Source: DASZCR01 sp035942915 (GTDB lineage Bacteria > Acidobacteriota > Blastocatellia > Pyrinomonadales > Pyrinomonadaceae). Taken from it: 21,416 bases of DNA. The stretch lies in the NCBI GenBank assembly GCA_035942915.1, contig DASZCR010000033.1:1-21416 (forward strand), in the 5' to 3' direction. Below are positions 14,273 through 20,674 of the stretch, piece by piece. The notes under the pieces were generated by a model. The model made no database searches. It was not told the DNA's origin and saw only the letters and a list, made by a program, of their open reading frames with translations. Positions within the stretch are counted from its first letter, which is position 1, and every line of letters begins with the position of its first letter. A program made the position numbers and the translations under genes.

Positions 14273-14839
14273 TTAACGCGAGATGGCGACCGTCGCAGGC
14301 GTCGCGCCGCAGCAAGAGGAGACCTGTGCCTGCGTCGCGTCGGATGCCTGCTCCTCGTTCGTCGCGCAAGCGGACGCGCCCTCCGCTGCGGTCTCTGCGT
14401 CGGCTTGCTCTGCGGCGCAGCAGGCGGCCGTCTCCGTCAGGTTGTCTGCGAGGACGACGAACGCCTCCCACTCGTTGCCGTCCGGGTCGCTCACCCACGT
14501 CTTATCCTGCAACGCGTAGCAACAGTTGGTCTGCATCTCGTCGCGCGAGACCAGACCGGCCTCCGCCCAACGCTCCCGCATCGCCAGCACGTCGGCGGTC
14601 GCCGCCACCTGTATGCCGAGGTGCGAGAGCGCGCCGCGCTCCTTGAACGCCACCTCGTTGAGCGTCAGGTTGAGCGGCGGGTTGACGACATCGAACTTCG
14701 CGTAACGCGGCCGCACCTTCGACGGCTCGATGCCCAACATCTTCTTGTAGAACTCGATGCTTCGTTCGACGCTGCGCACGTTCAGAGCCACGTGCGCCTT
14801 CAATGTTCGCACGCCGCCATTCGTCTCTTGCTCCGCCAT
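14273..14839 (-). CDS. arsI: ArsI/CadI family glyoxalase-fold protein (C-As lyase)
   Basis: 188 aa. ArsI is a ferrous dioxygenase-type enzyme that cleaves the C-As bond of trivalent organoarsenicals; CadI homologues respond to cadmium. The vicinal-oxygen-chelate fold shows likely Fe ligands H16 (KAHVALNV), H73 (LSHLGIQV) and E125 (GNEWEAF). The hallmark As(III)-binding pair C106-C107 is in TNCCYALQDKTW. A tail of about 50 Ala/Glu-rich residues adds C140-C141, C158 and C176-C177 (SSCCG). The ATG at 14839 has a good AAGGAG 11 nt upstream. It is divergent from the acetyltransferase/arsR pair over a 145-bp control region with its own promoter (14895-14923). C-As lyase activity is inferred from the family signature. 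Confidence 0.9.
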   Translation of the reverse strand: MAEQETNGGVRTLKAHVALNVRSVERSIEFYKKMLGIEPSKVRPRYAKFDVVNPPLNLTLNEVAFKERGALSHLGIQVAATADVLAMRERWAEAGLVSRDEMQTNCCYALQDKTWVSDPDGNEWEAFVVLADNLTETAACCAAEQADAETAAEGASACATNEEQASDATQAQVSSCCGATPATVAISR

Positions 14840-14870
14840 CTTTTGACTCTCCTTACGTCACTCATGATAT

Positions 14871-14886
14871 ATTCGCCAAAGCGAAT
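14871..14886. promoter_or_regulatory. candidate ArsR operator in the arsI leader
   Basis: Perfect 6-bp inverted repeat ATTCGC-CAAA-GCGAAT. It overlaps the first transcribed bases predicted for arsI (start near 14888) and resembles the TTCG/CGAA half-sites of many ArsR/SmtB operators. The binding protein should be the ArsR at 15491. Confidence 0.6.
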
Positions 14887-14894
14887 GTGAGCGC

Positions 14895-14923
14895 AGCATA
14901 CGCCTCGACAACATATATGTCAA
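14895..14923 (-). promoter_or_regulatory. arsI promoter
   Basis: On the minus strand TTGACA (14918-14923) and TATGCT (14895-14900) are 17 bp apart, near the sigma-70 consensus. The -35 box lies in one arm of the palindrome at 14898-14930 and the -10 box overlaps the end of the other arm, so a protein bound to the palindrome would cover the whole promoter. Confidence 0.75.
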
Positions 14924-14930
14924 GGCGTAT
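14898..14930. promoter_or_regulatory. large palindrome between divergent ars promoters, candidate ArsR operator
   Basis: The arms ATACGCCTCGACA (14898-14910) and TGTCAAGGCGTAT (14918-14930) match at 12 of 13 positions around a 7-bp spacer; the centre ACATATATGT (14911-14920) is itself a perfect palindrome. It lies midway between arsI and the acetyltransferase gene and embeds both promoters. The symmetry fits a dimeric repressor such as ArsR. Confidence 0.7.
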
Positions 14931-14933
14931 CTG
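14905..14933 (+). promoter_or_regulatory. candidate promoter of the acetyltransferase-arsR pair
   Basis: On the plus strand TCGACA (14905-14910) and TATCTG (14928-14933) are 17 bp apart. Both boxes are weaker than those of arsI but lie at mirror-image positions in the same palindrome, followed by a T-rich stretch. The predicted start is about 45 bp before the ATG. Confidence 0.5.
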
Positions 14934-14984
14934 AGATTTTTTTTCAAGAGAAACTTGAGCGCCGTTTCGGACGGGGTTTTTCGT

Positions 14985-15482
14985 ATGAATCTGGTCATCG
15001 AAGCGATGCGGGCGGGCGACTGGGAGGCCGTGCGCGCCATCTATCTGGAAGGCATCGCAACCGGCGACGCGACGTTTGAACGGGAAGCGCCGTCGTGGGA
15101 GCGTTGGGACGCATCGCACTTGCAGGAGCCGCGTCTGGTGGCGCGCGCGTGCGGGCAGATGCAGGGATGGGCGGCGCTCAGTCCCGTATCGAGCCGCTCT
15201 GTCTATGCGGGCGTGGCCGAGGTGAGCGTCTACGTCGCGGCGGCGGCGCGGGGCGCAGGCGTCGGGCGCGCTCTGCTCGCGGCGCTCGTCGAGGCGTCGG
15301 AGCGGGCAGGAATTTGGACGCTGCAAGCGGGCGTCTTTCCAGAGAACACGGCGAGCGTGCGCGTCCACCTGAGTTGTGGTTTCCGCGAGGTCGGGCGGCG
15401 CGAGCGCATCGGACGTATGGAGGGTCGCTGGCGCGACACGCTGTTGCTCGAACGGCGCAGCACGCGCGTCGGCATTGACTGA
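14985..15482 (+). CDS. GNAT N-acetyltransferase, ArsN1/phosphinothricin acetyltransferase-like
   Basis: 165 aa cytosolic GNAT enzyme. Motif A for acetyl-CoA is SVYVAAAARGAGVGRALLAAL (about 81-101, with RGAGVG), followed by the family block GVFPENTASVRVHLSCGFRE (116-135), which is characteristic of the phosphinothricin/methionine sulfoximine acetyltransferase branch. In ars clusters this branch includes ArsN1, which acetylates the amino group of arsinothricin. Substrate here is inferred from the branch plus its place 8 bp upstream of arsR and divergent from arsI; an amino-acid-analogue acetyltransferase is the alternative. The ATG at 14985 begins the GNAT beta strand (NLVIEAMRAGDW); no strong Shine-Dalgarno site is seen. 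Its frame ends in a TGA that nearly abuts arsR, so coupling is likely. Confidence 0.82.
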   Translation: MNLVIEAMRAGDWEAVRAIYLEGIATGDATFEREAPSWERWDASHLQEPRLVARACGQMQGWAALSPVSSRSVYAGVAEVSVYVAAAARGAGVGRALLAALVEASERAGIWTLQAGVFPENTASVRVHLSCGFREVGRRERIGRMEGRWRDTLLLERRSTRVGID

Positions 15483-15490
15483 AAAAGCTT

Positions 15491-15898
15491 ATGGCGAAAA
15501 AGGGTCAGAAGAATAATCCTTTGGAGTTGCTCTTCAAGGCGCTGGCCGACCGGACGCGTCTGCGTCTGCTCAACCTGATGGCGACGGGCGAGGTCTGCGT
15601 CTGCTTCTTCGTCGAAGTGTTGGGGACGAATCAGCCGAAGATTTCGCGTCATCTGGCATACCTGCGGCGCGCGGGCGTCGTCTCGGCGCGGCGCGAGGGT
15701 AAGTGGATGCACTATCGCATTGCGACGCCGGAGGACGAGCGTGCGGCGCGCGTCTTTGCGGAAGTGCTGGCGTGGCTGCGCGAAGAGCCTGAGATGCGAC
15801 AAGACCTCGCGCGTCTGGTCAACGTCTGCTGCGCTGTCAACCCGCCCGTGCGCCTGCAAGGCGCGCCGCGTCCTCCGAGTCTCAACCAGCTTCTCTGA
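15491..15898 (+). CDS. arsR: ArsR/SmtB family metalloregulator
   Basis: 135 aa cytosolic repressor that should leave its operator when arsenite or antimonite binds. The winged helix spans about 10-85, with recognition helix NQPKISRHLAYLRRAG (47-62) and wing KWMHYRI (71-77). A CVC motif (C36, C38) lies just before the recognition region, as in the ELCVCDL motif of classical arsenic sensors. C113-C114 (NVCC) near the C-terminus could complete a tri-thiol site, as in ArsR variants with C-terminal ligands. The ATG at 15491 starts 8 bp past the acetyltransferase stop. It probably controls the divergent promoters at 14895-14933, and so itself. It is convergent with the metallophosphoesterase, 33 bp away. 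Confidence 0.9.
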   Translation: MAKKGQKNNPLELLFKALADRTRLRLLNLMATGEVCVCFFVEVLGTNQPKISRHLAYLRRAGVVSARREGKWMHYRIATPEDERAARVFAEVLAWLREEPEMRQDLARLVNVCCAVNPPVRLQGAPRPPSLNQLL

Positions 15899-15931
15899 AG
15901 GAAGCGGACGCGCGCTCGCGCAGCGACGCTC

Positions 15932-16828
15932 TCATCCGGCGGTAGGGGCGCGACGCAGGCGCAGGACGGCGATTTCGGGACGCGCGCCGAGGCGTATCGG
16001 AAGACCAATCATCCCCGTCCCGCGCGAGACGTAGAGTTGCGTCGTGCCGCGTGCGTAGAGGCCGCGCAGGTAACGGAAGTTGTCGAGAAAGCGCGCGGGC
16101 GCGCCGACGAAGGGCAGTGTGATTTGTCCGCCGTGCGTATGGCCGCTGAGGATGAGCGAGAAGGGGCGCGTCTCCGCGAGGTCGAAGACGGCCGGCTCGT
16201 GCGAGAGCAGCAGCGACGGACGCCTCGCGTCGAGTCCTCTGAGGGCGCGCTCCCAATCGGCCTTGCCCCAACCGAGGTCGTCGATGCCTGCGAGTTGTAA
16301 TGCGTCTGCGCCGCGCGTGATGTTCGTGCTCGTGTTGTTGAGGACGTTGATGCCGTAGCGTGTGAGCGAGCGCGTGGTCAACTCCGCGTCGTTGTTGTGG
16401 TCGTGGTTGCCGAGCACCGCCCAGACGCCTGCGGGCGCGTCGAGCGCGCCGAGGGCTTCGGCGCACGGCTCGATGAAGCTTCGCCGCGAGGTCGTGTAAT
16501 CGCCCGTCAGGACGAACATATCGGGGCGCGCCGCGCGTGCGAGAGCGACGACTTGCCTGACCTCTGCCAGCGGGACGAGGCGGCTGTGATGGATGTCCGT
16601 CAGTTGCGCGATGCGAAAGTTCTCGAAGGCGTCGGGCAGTTCTTTGATGAGAATCTCCGTCTCGGTCAGTTCATAATTGAACGGCTCGACGAGCCACCCG
16701 TAGCCGCTTGCGGCCGAGACGGAGACGAGTCCGGCCGCCGCCAAACCCTTCAGAAAACGGCGACGGCCGGGGTCTGTCTCGCCCTTCGTCGTCTTTGTCC
16801 CCTCTGCCTTCTCAGACTGTTCGGCCAT
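15932..16828 (-). CDS. Tat-exported metallophosphoesterase
   Basis: 298 aa calcineurin-like phosphoesterase. A twin-arginine signal (RRRFLKG, 22-28) and a hydrophobic stretch (about 29-43) precede the catalytic domain, so export in folded form or membrane anchoring is expected. The five metal motifs are intact: DIH 78-80, GD 109-110, GNHD 140-143, SHEP 209-212 and GHTHGGQ 229-235. The arrangement is like YkuE/YaeI-type enzymes, which act on UDP-sugar-lipid or phospholipid substrates; the substrate here is unknown. The ATG at 16828 follows TACAAT by 10 nt with no ribosome site between. The gene is divergent from the S41 protease and convergent with arsR; no link to arsenic is implied. Confidence 0.9.
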   Translation of the reverse strand: MAEQSEKAEGTKTTKGETDPGRRRFLKGLAAAGLVSVSAASGYGWLVEPFNYELTETEILIKELPDAFENFRIAQLTDIHHSRLVPLAEVRQVVALARAARPDMFVLTGDYTTSRRSFIEPCAEALGALDAPAGVWAVLGNHDHNNDAELTTRSLTRYGINVLNNTSTNITRGADALQLAGIDDLGWGKADWERALRGLDARRPSLLLSHEPAVFDLAETRPFSLILSGHTHGGQITLPFVGAPARFLDNFRYLRGLYARGTTQLYVSRGTGMIGLPIRLGARPEIAVLRLRRAPTAG

Positions 16829-16838
16829 CGCGCGGGAG

Positions 16839-16844
16839 ATTGTA
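16839..16844 (-). promoter_or_regulatory. candidate -10 box of the metallophosphoesterase gene, nearly leaderless
   Basis: TACAAT on the minus strand ends 10 nt before the ATG, with no Shine-Dalgarno sequence in between and no clear -35 box. It has the same layout as the box in front of dxs. Confidence 0.3.
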
Positions 16845-16947
16845 GCACCTCGCCGGTCGGACGCGGCGCGCGCCTCGCGCCTGCGAAATGAGGCGGCATC
16901 CGGCCATCTCGCAAGGGGCGGGCGACATCGAAAGACGGCGAGCCGAG

Positions 16948-16977
16948 TTGTCAACACGCGGAGAGGCGTTCTACACT
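16948..16977 (+). promoter_or_regulatory. candidate promoter of the S41 protease gene
   Basis: TTGTCA (16948-16953) and TACACT (16972-16977) are 18 bp apart, each one or two mismatches from consensus. The predicted start is about 30 bp before the GTG start codon, leaving room for the GGAGG ribosome site at 17002-17006. Confidence 0.5.
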
Positions 16978-17016
16978 CGTCTGCGAGGTCTGCTTTCCTA
17001 TGGAGGTTCGAGAAGC

Positions 17017-18789
17017 GTGAAAAACAGGTTTTCGGCGGCGGTCGCTTTACTGCTCGTCTTCACATTCGCTATCCCGGCGCGCTTTTCGGCGCAGCAACAA
17101 CCGCAGCAAGGTGGCTCCGTCCGACAGCCGTCGTCTACGGGCGTCCCGAACGAGCGACCGCGCACGACGACCGACGCGCCTGCGTCGCGTGCCGGTGCGA
17201 CGACGCCGACCGGCGCGCCGCGACCGGCGACGACCGAAGGCATCGCGCGCGAACTTGCCGAGGCGCTCGCCGTCATCGAGGAGAATCACGTCGATGGCAG
17301 CAAGCTTGATTACAATGATGTCTTCAAGTCGTCCATCAACGGCACGCTGCGCGCTCTCGACCCGCACTCGAACTACTTCGACCCGCAGGAGTTCGAGAAG
17401 TTCATCACCGAGCAACGCTCCGAATACTTCGGCATCGGCGCGGTCATCGGCGACCTGCGCGACGCAGACGAAGTCAACACCTATATTCGCGCCACCTTCG
17501 AGAACTCGCCCGCCTGGCGCGCCGGTCTGCGCTACGGCGACCGCGTCGTCGCCGTCGATGACAAGTCGATGCGCAACAAGACCTTCTCAGAGGTGCGCGA
17601 GCACCTGCTCGGCCCGCGCGGCACGAAAGTCAAAGTGACGGTGGCGCGCCTCGGCACGGGCAAGGAAGAGGTCTTCGACATCACGCGCGACGCCGTCTCG
17701 CGCCCGTCGATTCCAGAGGCGTACATGATTCGCCCCGGCGTCGGCTACGTCGCCATGACGGGCGGCTTCAACACGACGACCAGCGACGAGTTCCGCGACG
17801 CGCTCGCAGACCTTCATGGACAGGGGATGAGAATGCTCGTCCTCGACCTGCGCGGCAACGGCGGCGGTTTGCTGCGCGAGGCCGTCCGCGTCGCCAACAC
17901 CTTCTTGCGTCGCGGTCAGTTGATTCTCACGCAGAAGGGGCGCATTCGCGGCAGCTCGCAGATTCACATGGCCGACAACGAGTCGCCCGACCCGACGCCG
18001 CTCGTCGTGCTCGTCAACGGTCAGAGCGCCTCAGCCTCTGAAATCGTCGCCGGTGCGCTGCAAGACCACGACCGCGCGCTCATCGTCGGCGAGAACAGCT
18101 TTGGTAAGGGACTCGTGCAGCTTCCCTTCCAACTCGAATACGGCTCGGCCATGCTGCTGACCATCGCCAAGTACTACACGCCTTCCGGGCGTCTCATTCA
18201 GCGCGACTACTCGCAGGGCGGCCTCTACGACTACTACACGCGCGGCGGTTACGGCTCGCGCGAAGAGCAGCGCAAGCAACAGACGCCTGCAACTCCGGCC
18301 GGGCCTGTCAGCCGCACCGACACCGGGCGCGTCGTCTACGGCGGCGGCGGCATCATGCCTGACGAGGTTGTGCAGCCGCGCCTGATTTCGCCCGCGCAGC
18401 AGCGTCTGGCAGACCCCATCTTCGCCTTCGCCTTGAAGCTCGCCGCCGGACAGGTGGCAGGCTTTGAGAACTACAAGGTGCAGCGTCCGATTGATTTCGA
18501 GCACGACCTCAAGCCGTCGGACTTCCCGATGAACGAGGCGCTCTTTAAGTCGTTCAAGGAGTTCGTCGCCTCCAAGCCGTCTTACAGCAAGCACACTCCG
18601 GCGCAACTCGACCGCGAGCGCGCCTACATCGAACGACAGTTGCGCTACGAGTTGGCGACGGCCGCCTTCGGCTCGAACGCCGCTTTTCAGGTCTTCAACA
18701 TTGACGACCCGCAGATTATGCGCGCCATCGAACTGCTGCCGCGCGCGCGCGACCTCGCGCAGTCGGCTCGCCGCGCGCCGCTGCCCTGA
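17017..18789 (+). CDS. S41 family C-terminal processing peptidase
   Basis: 590 aa periplasmic serine protease of the CtpA/Prc family. The signal peptide is about 1-27 (NRFSAAVALLLVFTFAIPA), then a Pro/Thr-rich linker to about 70, an N-terminal helical cap (ELAEALAVIEENHVDG), a PDZ domain at about 135-225 (GDRVVAVDD visible) and the protease core. The Ser/Lys dyad is S339 in SASASE and K364 in FGKGLVQ, exactly 25 residues apart as in the family. A short insertion after the core (GGLYDYYTRGGYGSREEQR) precedes the usual GGIMPDEVV motif. The GTG at 17017 is chosen because the signal peptide begins there and GGAGG lies 10 nt upstream; the frame open to 16888 has no signal. Substrates are unknown. 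Confidence 0.92.
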   Translation: MKNRFSAAVALLLVFTFAIPARFSAQQQPQQGGSVRQPSSTGVPNERPRTTTDAPASRAGATTPTGAPRPATTEGIARELAEALAVIEENHVDGSKLDYNDVFKSSINGTLRALDPHSNYFDPQEFEKFITEQRSEYFGIGAVIGDLRDADEVNTYIRATFENSPAWRAGLRYGDRVVAVDDKSMRNKTFSEVREHLLGPRGTKVKVTVARLGTGKEEVFDITRDAVSRPSIPEAYMIRPGVGYVAMTGGFNTTTSDEFRDALADLHGQGMRMLVLDLRGNGGGLLREAVRVANTFLRRGQLILTQKGRIRGSSQIHMADNESPDPTPLVVLVNGQSASASEIVAGALQDHDRALIVGENSFGKGLVQLPFQLEYGSAMLLTIAKYYTPSGRLIQRDYSQGGLYDYYTRGGYGSREEQRKQQTPATPAGPVSRTDTGRVVYGGGGIMPDEVVQPRLISPAQQRLADPIFAFALKLAAGQVAGFENYKVQRPIDFEHDLKPSDFPMNEALFKSFKEFVASKPSYSKHTPAQLDRERAYIERQLRYELATAAFGSNAAFQVFNIDDPQIMRAIELLPRARDLAQSARRAPLP

Positions 18790-18822
18790 GGCGCGCGGAG
18801 GATGGCTTCGAGGCGTCGTCGC

Positions 18823-18850
18823 TTGACAATCGGCGGCTGCCCGTTAGAAT
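18823..18850 (+). promoter_or_regulatory. promoter of tRNA-Ser
   Basis: TTGACA (18823-18828, perfect -35) and TAGAAT (18845-18850) with a 16-bp spacer, 20 bp upstream of the tRNA. It could also drive gltX by read-through, as no separate gltX promoter is evident. Confidence 0.8.
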
Positions 18851-18870
18851 AACTTTCCGTTTCGGTTCGC

Positions 18871-18961
18871 GGAGATGTGGCCGAGTGGCTGAAGGCGGCG
18901 GTTTGCTAAACCGTTATAGGTCAAAAGCCTATCGCAGGTTCGAATCCTGCCATCTCCGCCA
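18871..18961 (+). tRNA. tRNA-Ser(GCU)
   Basis: 91 nt including encoded CCA. The acceptor arm GGAGATG pairs with CATCTCC (18951-18957), the discriminator is G, and CCA follows. The anticodon loop TTGCTAA gives anticodon GCT, reading AGC/AGU serine codons. The long variable arm (GGTCAAAAGCC core) is typical of class II tRNAs. The T arm GCAGGTTCGAATCCTGC is standard. Confidence 0.97.
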
Positions 18962-18972
18962 GTAAAACAACT

Positions 18973-19079
18973 GTGACAAGTGATGAGTGACGAGTGACGA
19001 GCGAGCAAGCTCCGGCGCTGGTCACTCTTTCTCTTTACTCTTTCTCTTGCTTGTCACTCGTCGCTCGTCACTCGTTCTT
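18973..19079. repeat. heptanucleotide repeat array between tRNA-Ser and gltX (unit GTGACGA)
   Basis: The left half (18973-19007) reads GTGACAA, GTGATGA, GTGACGA, GTGACGA, GCGAGCA. The right half (19021-19076) stays in exact 7-bp phase: GTCACTC, TTTCTCT, TTACTCT, TTCTCTT, GCTTGTC, ACTCGTC, GCTCGTC, ACTCGTT, then CTT and the gltX ATG. The halves are complementary with a 3-nt slip and can form a long hairpin ending at the start codon. It leaves no Shine-Dalgarno sequence for gltX. Confidence 0.88.
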
Positions 19080-20636
19080 ATGTCTATTCGCGTCCGCTTT
19101 GCCCCATCGCCGACCGGCTACCTGCACATCGGCGCGGCTCGTACGGCACTCTTCAACTGGCTCTACGCGCGCTCGCGCGGCGGCAAGTTCCTGCTCCGCG
19201 TCGAAGACACAGACCTTCAACGCTCGACCGAAGAGTCGACGCGCTCCATCCTCGACGGGCTTTCGTGGCTCGGCCTCGCAGACTACGACGAGGAGATAGT
19301 CTTTCAGTCGCACAATGCCGACGCGCACCGCGCCGCCGCCCTCCGCCTCGTTGCCGAAGGCAAAGCCTACCGCGATTTCACGCCCAAGCAGGAACGTTCC
19401 GACCCGAACATCAAACAGGACATCGCCGCGCGCGCACGCGCCGCAGGCGATACGGTTGACCAACGCAGCAATCCTTTCCGCGAACTCTCTCAGGAAGAGT
19501 CGGAGGCGCGCGCCGCCGCAGGCGAGCCTTTCGCCGTCCGGCTCAAAGTGGCGCGCGAAGGCCGCTCACGTTTCGAGGACGCCGTCTACGGCACACAGGA
19601 GCGCGACTACTCCGAGATTGAAGACCTCGTCCTGCTGCGCTCCGAAGGGTTGCAACCGCTCTACAACCTCTCGGTCGTCGTCGATGACATCTCCATGTCC
19701 GTGACACACGTCATACGCGGCCAAGACCACCTGACGAATACGCACAAGCAGATTCTCATCTACGAGGCACTCGGCGCGCCCGTCCCGACCTTTGCGCACC
19801 TGCCGCTCATCCTCGCGCCCGGCGGTAAGAAGTTATCGAAAAGAACTCATGGCGAAATCGTCTCGCTGACGACCTACCGTGATGCAGGTTTTATTCCTGC
19901 CGCAGTTTGCAATTTTCTCGCTCTGCTCGGCTGGTCGCCTTCGGGTGAGCAGTTGGCTGCGAGCTTAACATCGGGCAACGAGGCGGTTGAGGTTGACCCG
20001 CGTGTCGGCGAGTTAATGACAGTCAGCGAGTTGATTGAAAACTTCTCGCTTGAGCGCATTCATCGCAACCCCGCAACTTTTAATTTCGACGCGAACAATC
20101 CGAAGCGTTGGACAGACGATAAGTTGCTGTGGATGAACGCAGAGTATCTTCGCAATGTGCTCTCGCTCGAAGAGCTGCTGCCGATGGTCAAAGCAGAGAT
20201 GGAGGCGGCCGGACTGTGGCGCGAAGAGTACGAGGCGGAGCGCCGCGAGTGGTTCGAGAGGACGATTGACCTCATCCGTCAACGCTTCTACACGCTCAAG
20301 GATTTCACCGGACAAGGCCGCGCCTACTTCGCCGACGACTTCGAGTACGATGCGTCGGCGGTGGCGAAAAATCTGAAGAAAGAGCCGCGCCTGCGCGAAC
20401 TGCTGCCCGCGCTCGCCGAACGCATCGAGCGCGTCGAACCGTTCGACCTTGCCTCGACCGAGGCGGCGCTGCGCGCCTTCGCAGAGGAGACGGGCGTGAA
20501 GGCCGGACTCCTCATCAACGCGTCGCGCACGGCGCTCACCGGGCAATCGGTCGGCCCTTCGATGTTCGATGTCTTCGTCGCCGTCGGCCGTGAGCGCGCG
20601 GCGCATCGTCTGCGCGAGGCCGCGCGTCTGGTTTAG
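19080..20636 (+). CDS. gltX: glutamate-tRNA ligase
   Basis: 518 aa class I aminoacyl-tRNA synthetase charging tRNA-Glu. The HIGH-type motif is LHIGAAR at 15-21 and the KMSKS-type motif is KLSKR at 251-255; RFAPSPTGYLHIGAA and VIRGQDHLTNTHKQ are GluRS signatures. The anticodon-binding helical domain follows (about 330-518). Whether it also charges tRNA-Gln (non-discriminating) cannot be decided by eye. The ATG at 19080 begins the family N-terminus (MSIRVRFAPSPTG); the frame open back to 18987 would only add repeat-encoded residues. It lies directly after a heptad repeat, without a ribosome site. The middle (about 19830-20150) has lower GC and rarer codons (TTA, AGA, ATT) than its flanks. Confidence 0.96.
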   Translation: MSIRVRFAPSPTGYLHIGAARTALFNWLYARSRGGKFLLRVEDTDLQRSTEESTRSILDGLSWLGLADYDEEIVFQSHNADAHRAAALRLVAEGKAYRDFTPKQERSDPNIKQDIAARARAAGDTVDQRSNPFRELSQEESEARAAAGEPFAVRLKVAREGRSRFEDAVYGTQERDYSEIEDLVLLRSEGLQPLYNLSVVVDDISMSVTHVIRGQDHLTNTHKQILIYEALGAPVPTFAHLPLILAPGGKKLSKRTHGEIVSLTTYRDAGFIPAAVCNFLALLGWSPSGEQLAASLTSGNEAVEVDPRVGELMTVSELIENFSLERIHRNPATFNFDANNPKRWTDDKLLWMNAEYLRNVLSLEELLPMVKAEMEAAGLWREEYEAERREWFERTIDLIRQRFYTLKDFTGQGRAYFADDFEYDASAVAKNLKKEPRLRELLPALAERIERVEPFDLASTEAALRAFAEETGVKAGLLINASRTALTGQSVGPSMFDVFVAVGRERAAHRLREAARLV

Positions 20637-20674
20637 CGCGCCCATCTGTCGCCAACACAGGAAGGATTTCAGAC

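Noticed and set aside
14273..15898. Arsenic locus as a recently acquired mobile island
   Set aside because: No integrase, tRNA junction, direct repeats or marked base-composition change at its edges; a terminator and a normal convergent gene bound it.
15899..15931. Terminator between arsR and the metallophosphoesterase gene
   Set aside because: Only a short GC palindrome (GCGCGCTCGCGC) is present, with no adequate stem or T-run.
18987..19079. Upstream GTG start for gltX at 18987
   Set aside because: The extension is read entirely from the heptad repeat; the ATG at 19080 gives the exact GluRS N-terminus.
18973..19079. Heptad arrays considered as CRISPR or transposon ends
   Set aside because: There are no spacers of constant length, no 25-35 bp direct repeats, no target-site duplications and no transposase; the 7-bp periodicity explains the pattern.
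18962..19079. T-box or other riboswitch leader before gltX
   Set aside because: No T-box core sequence or specifier-loop layout is seen; the leader is accounted for by heptad repeats.
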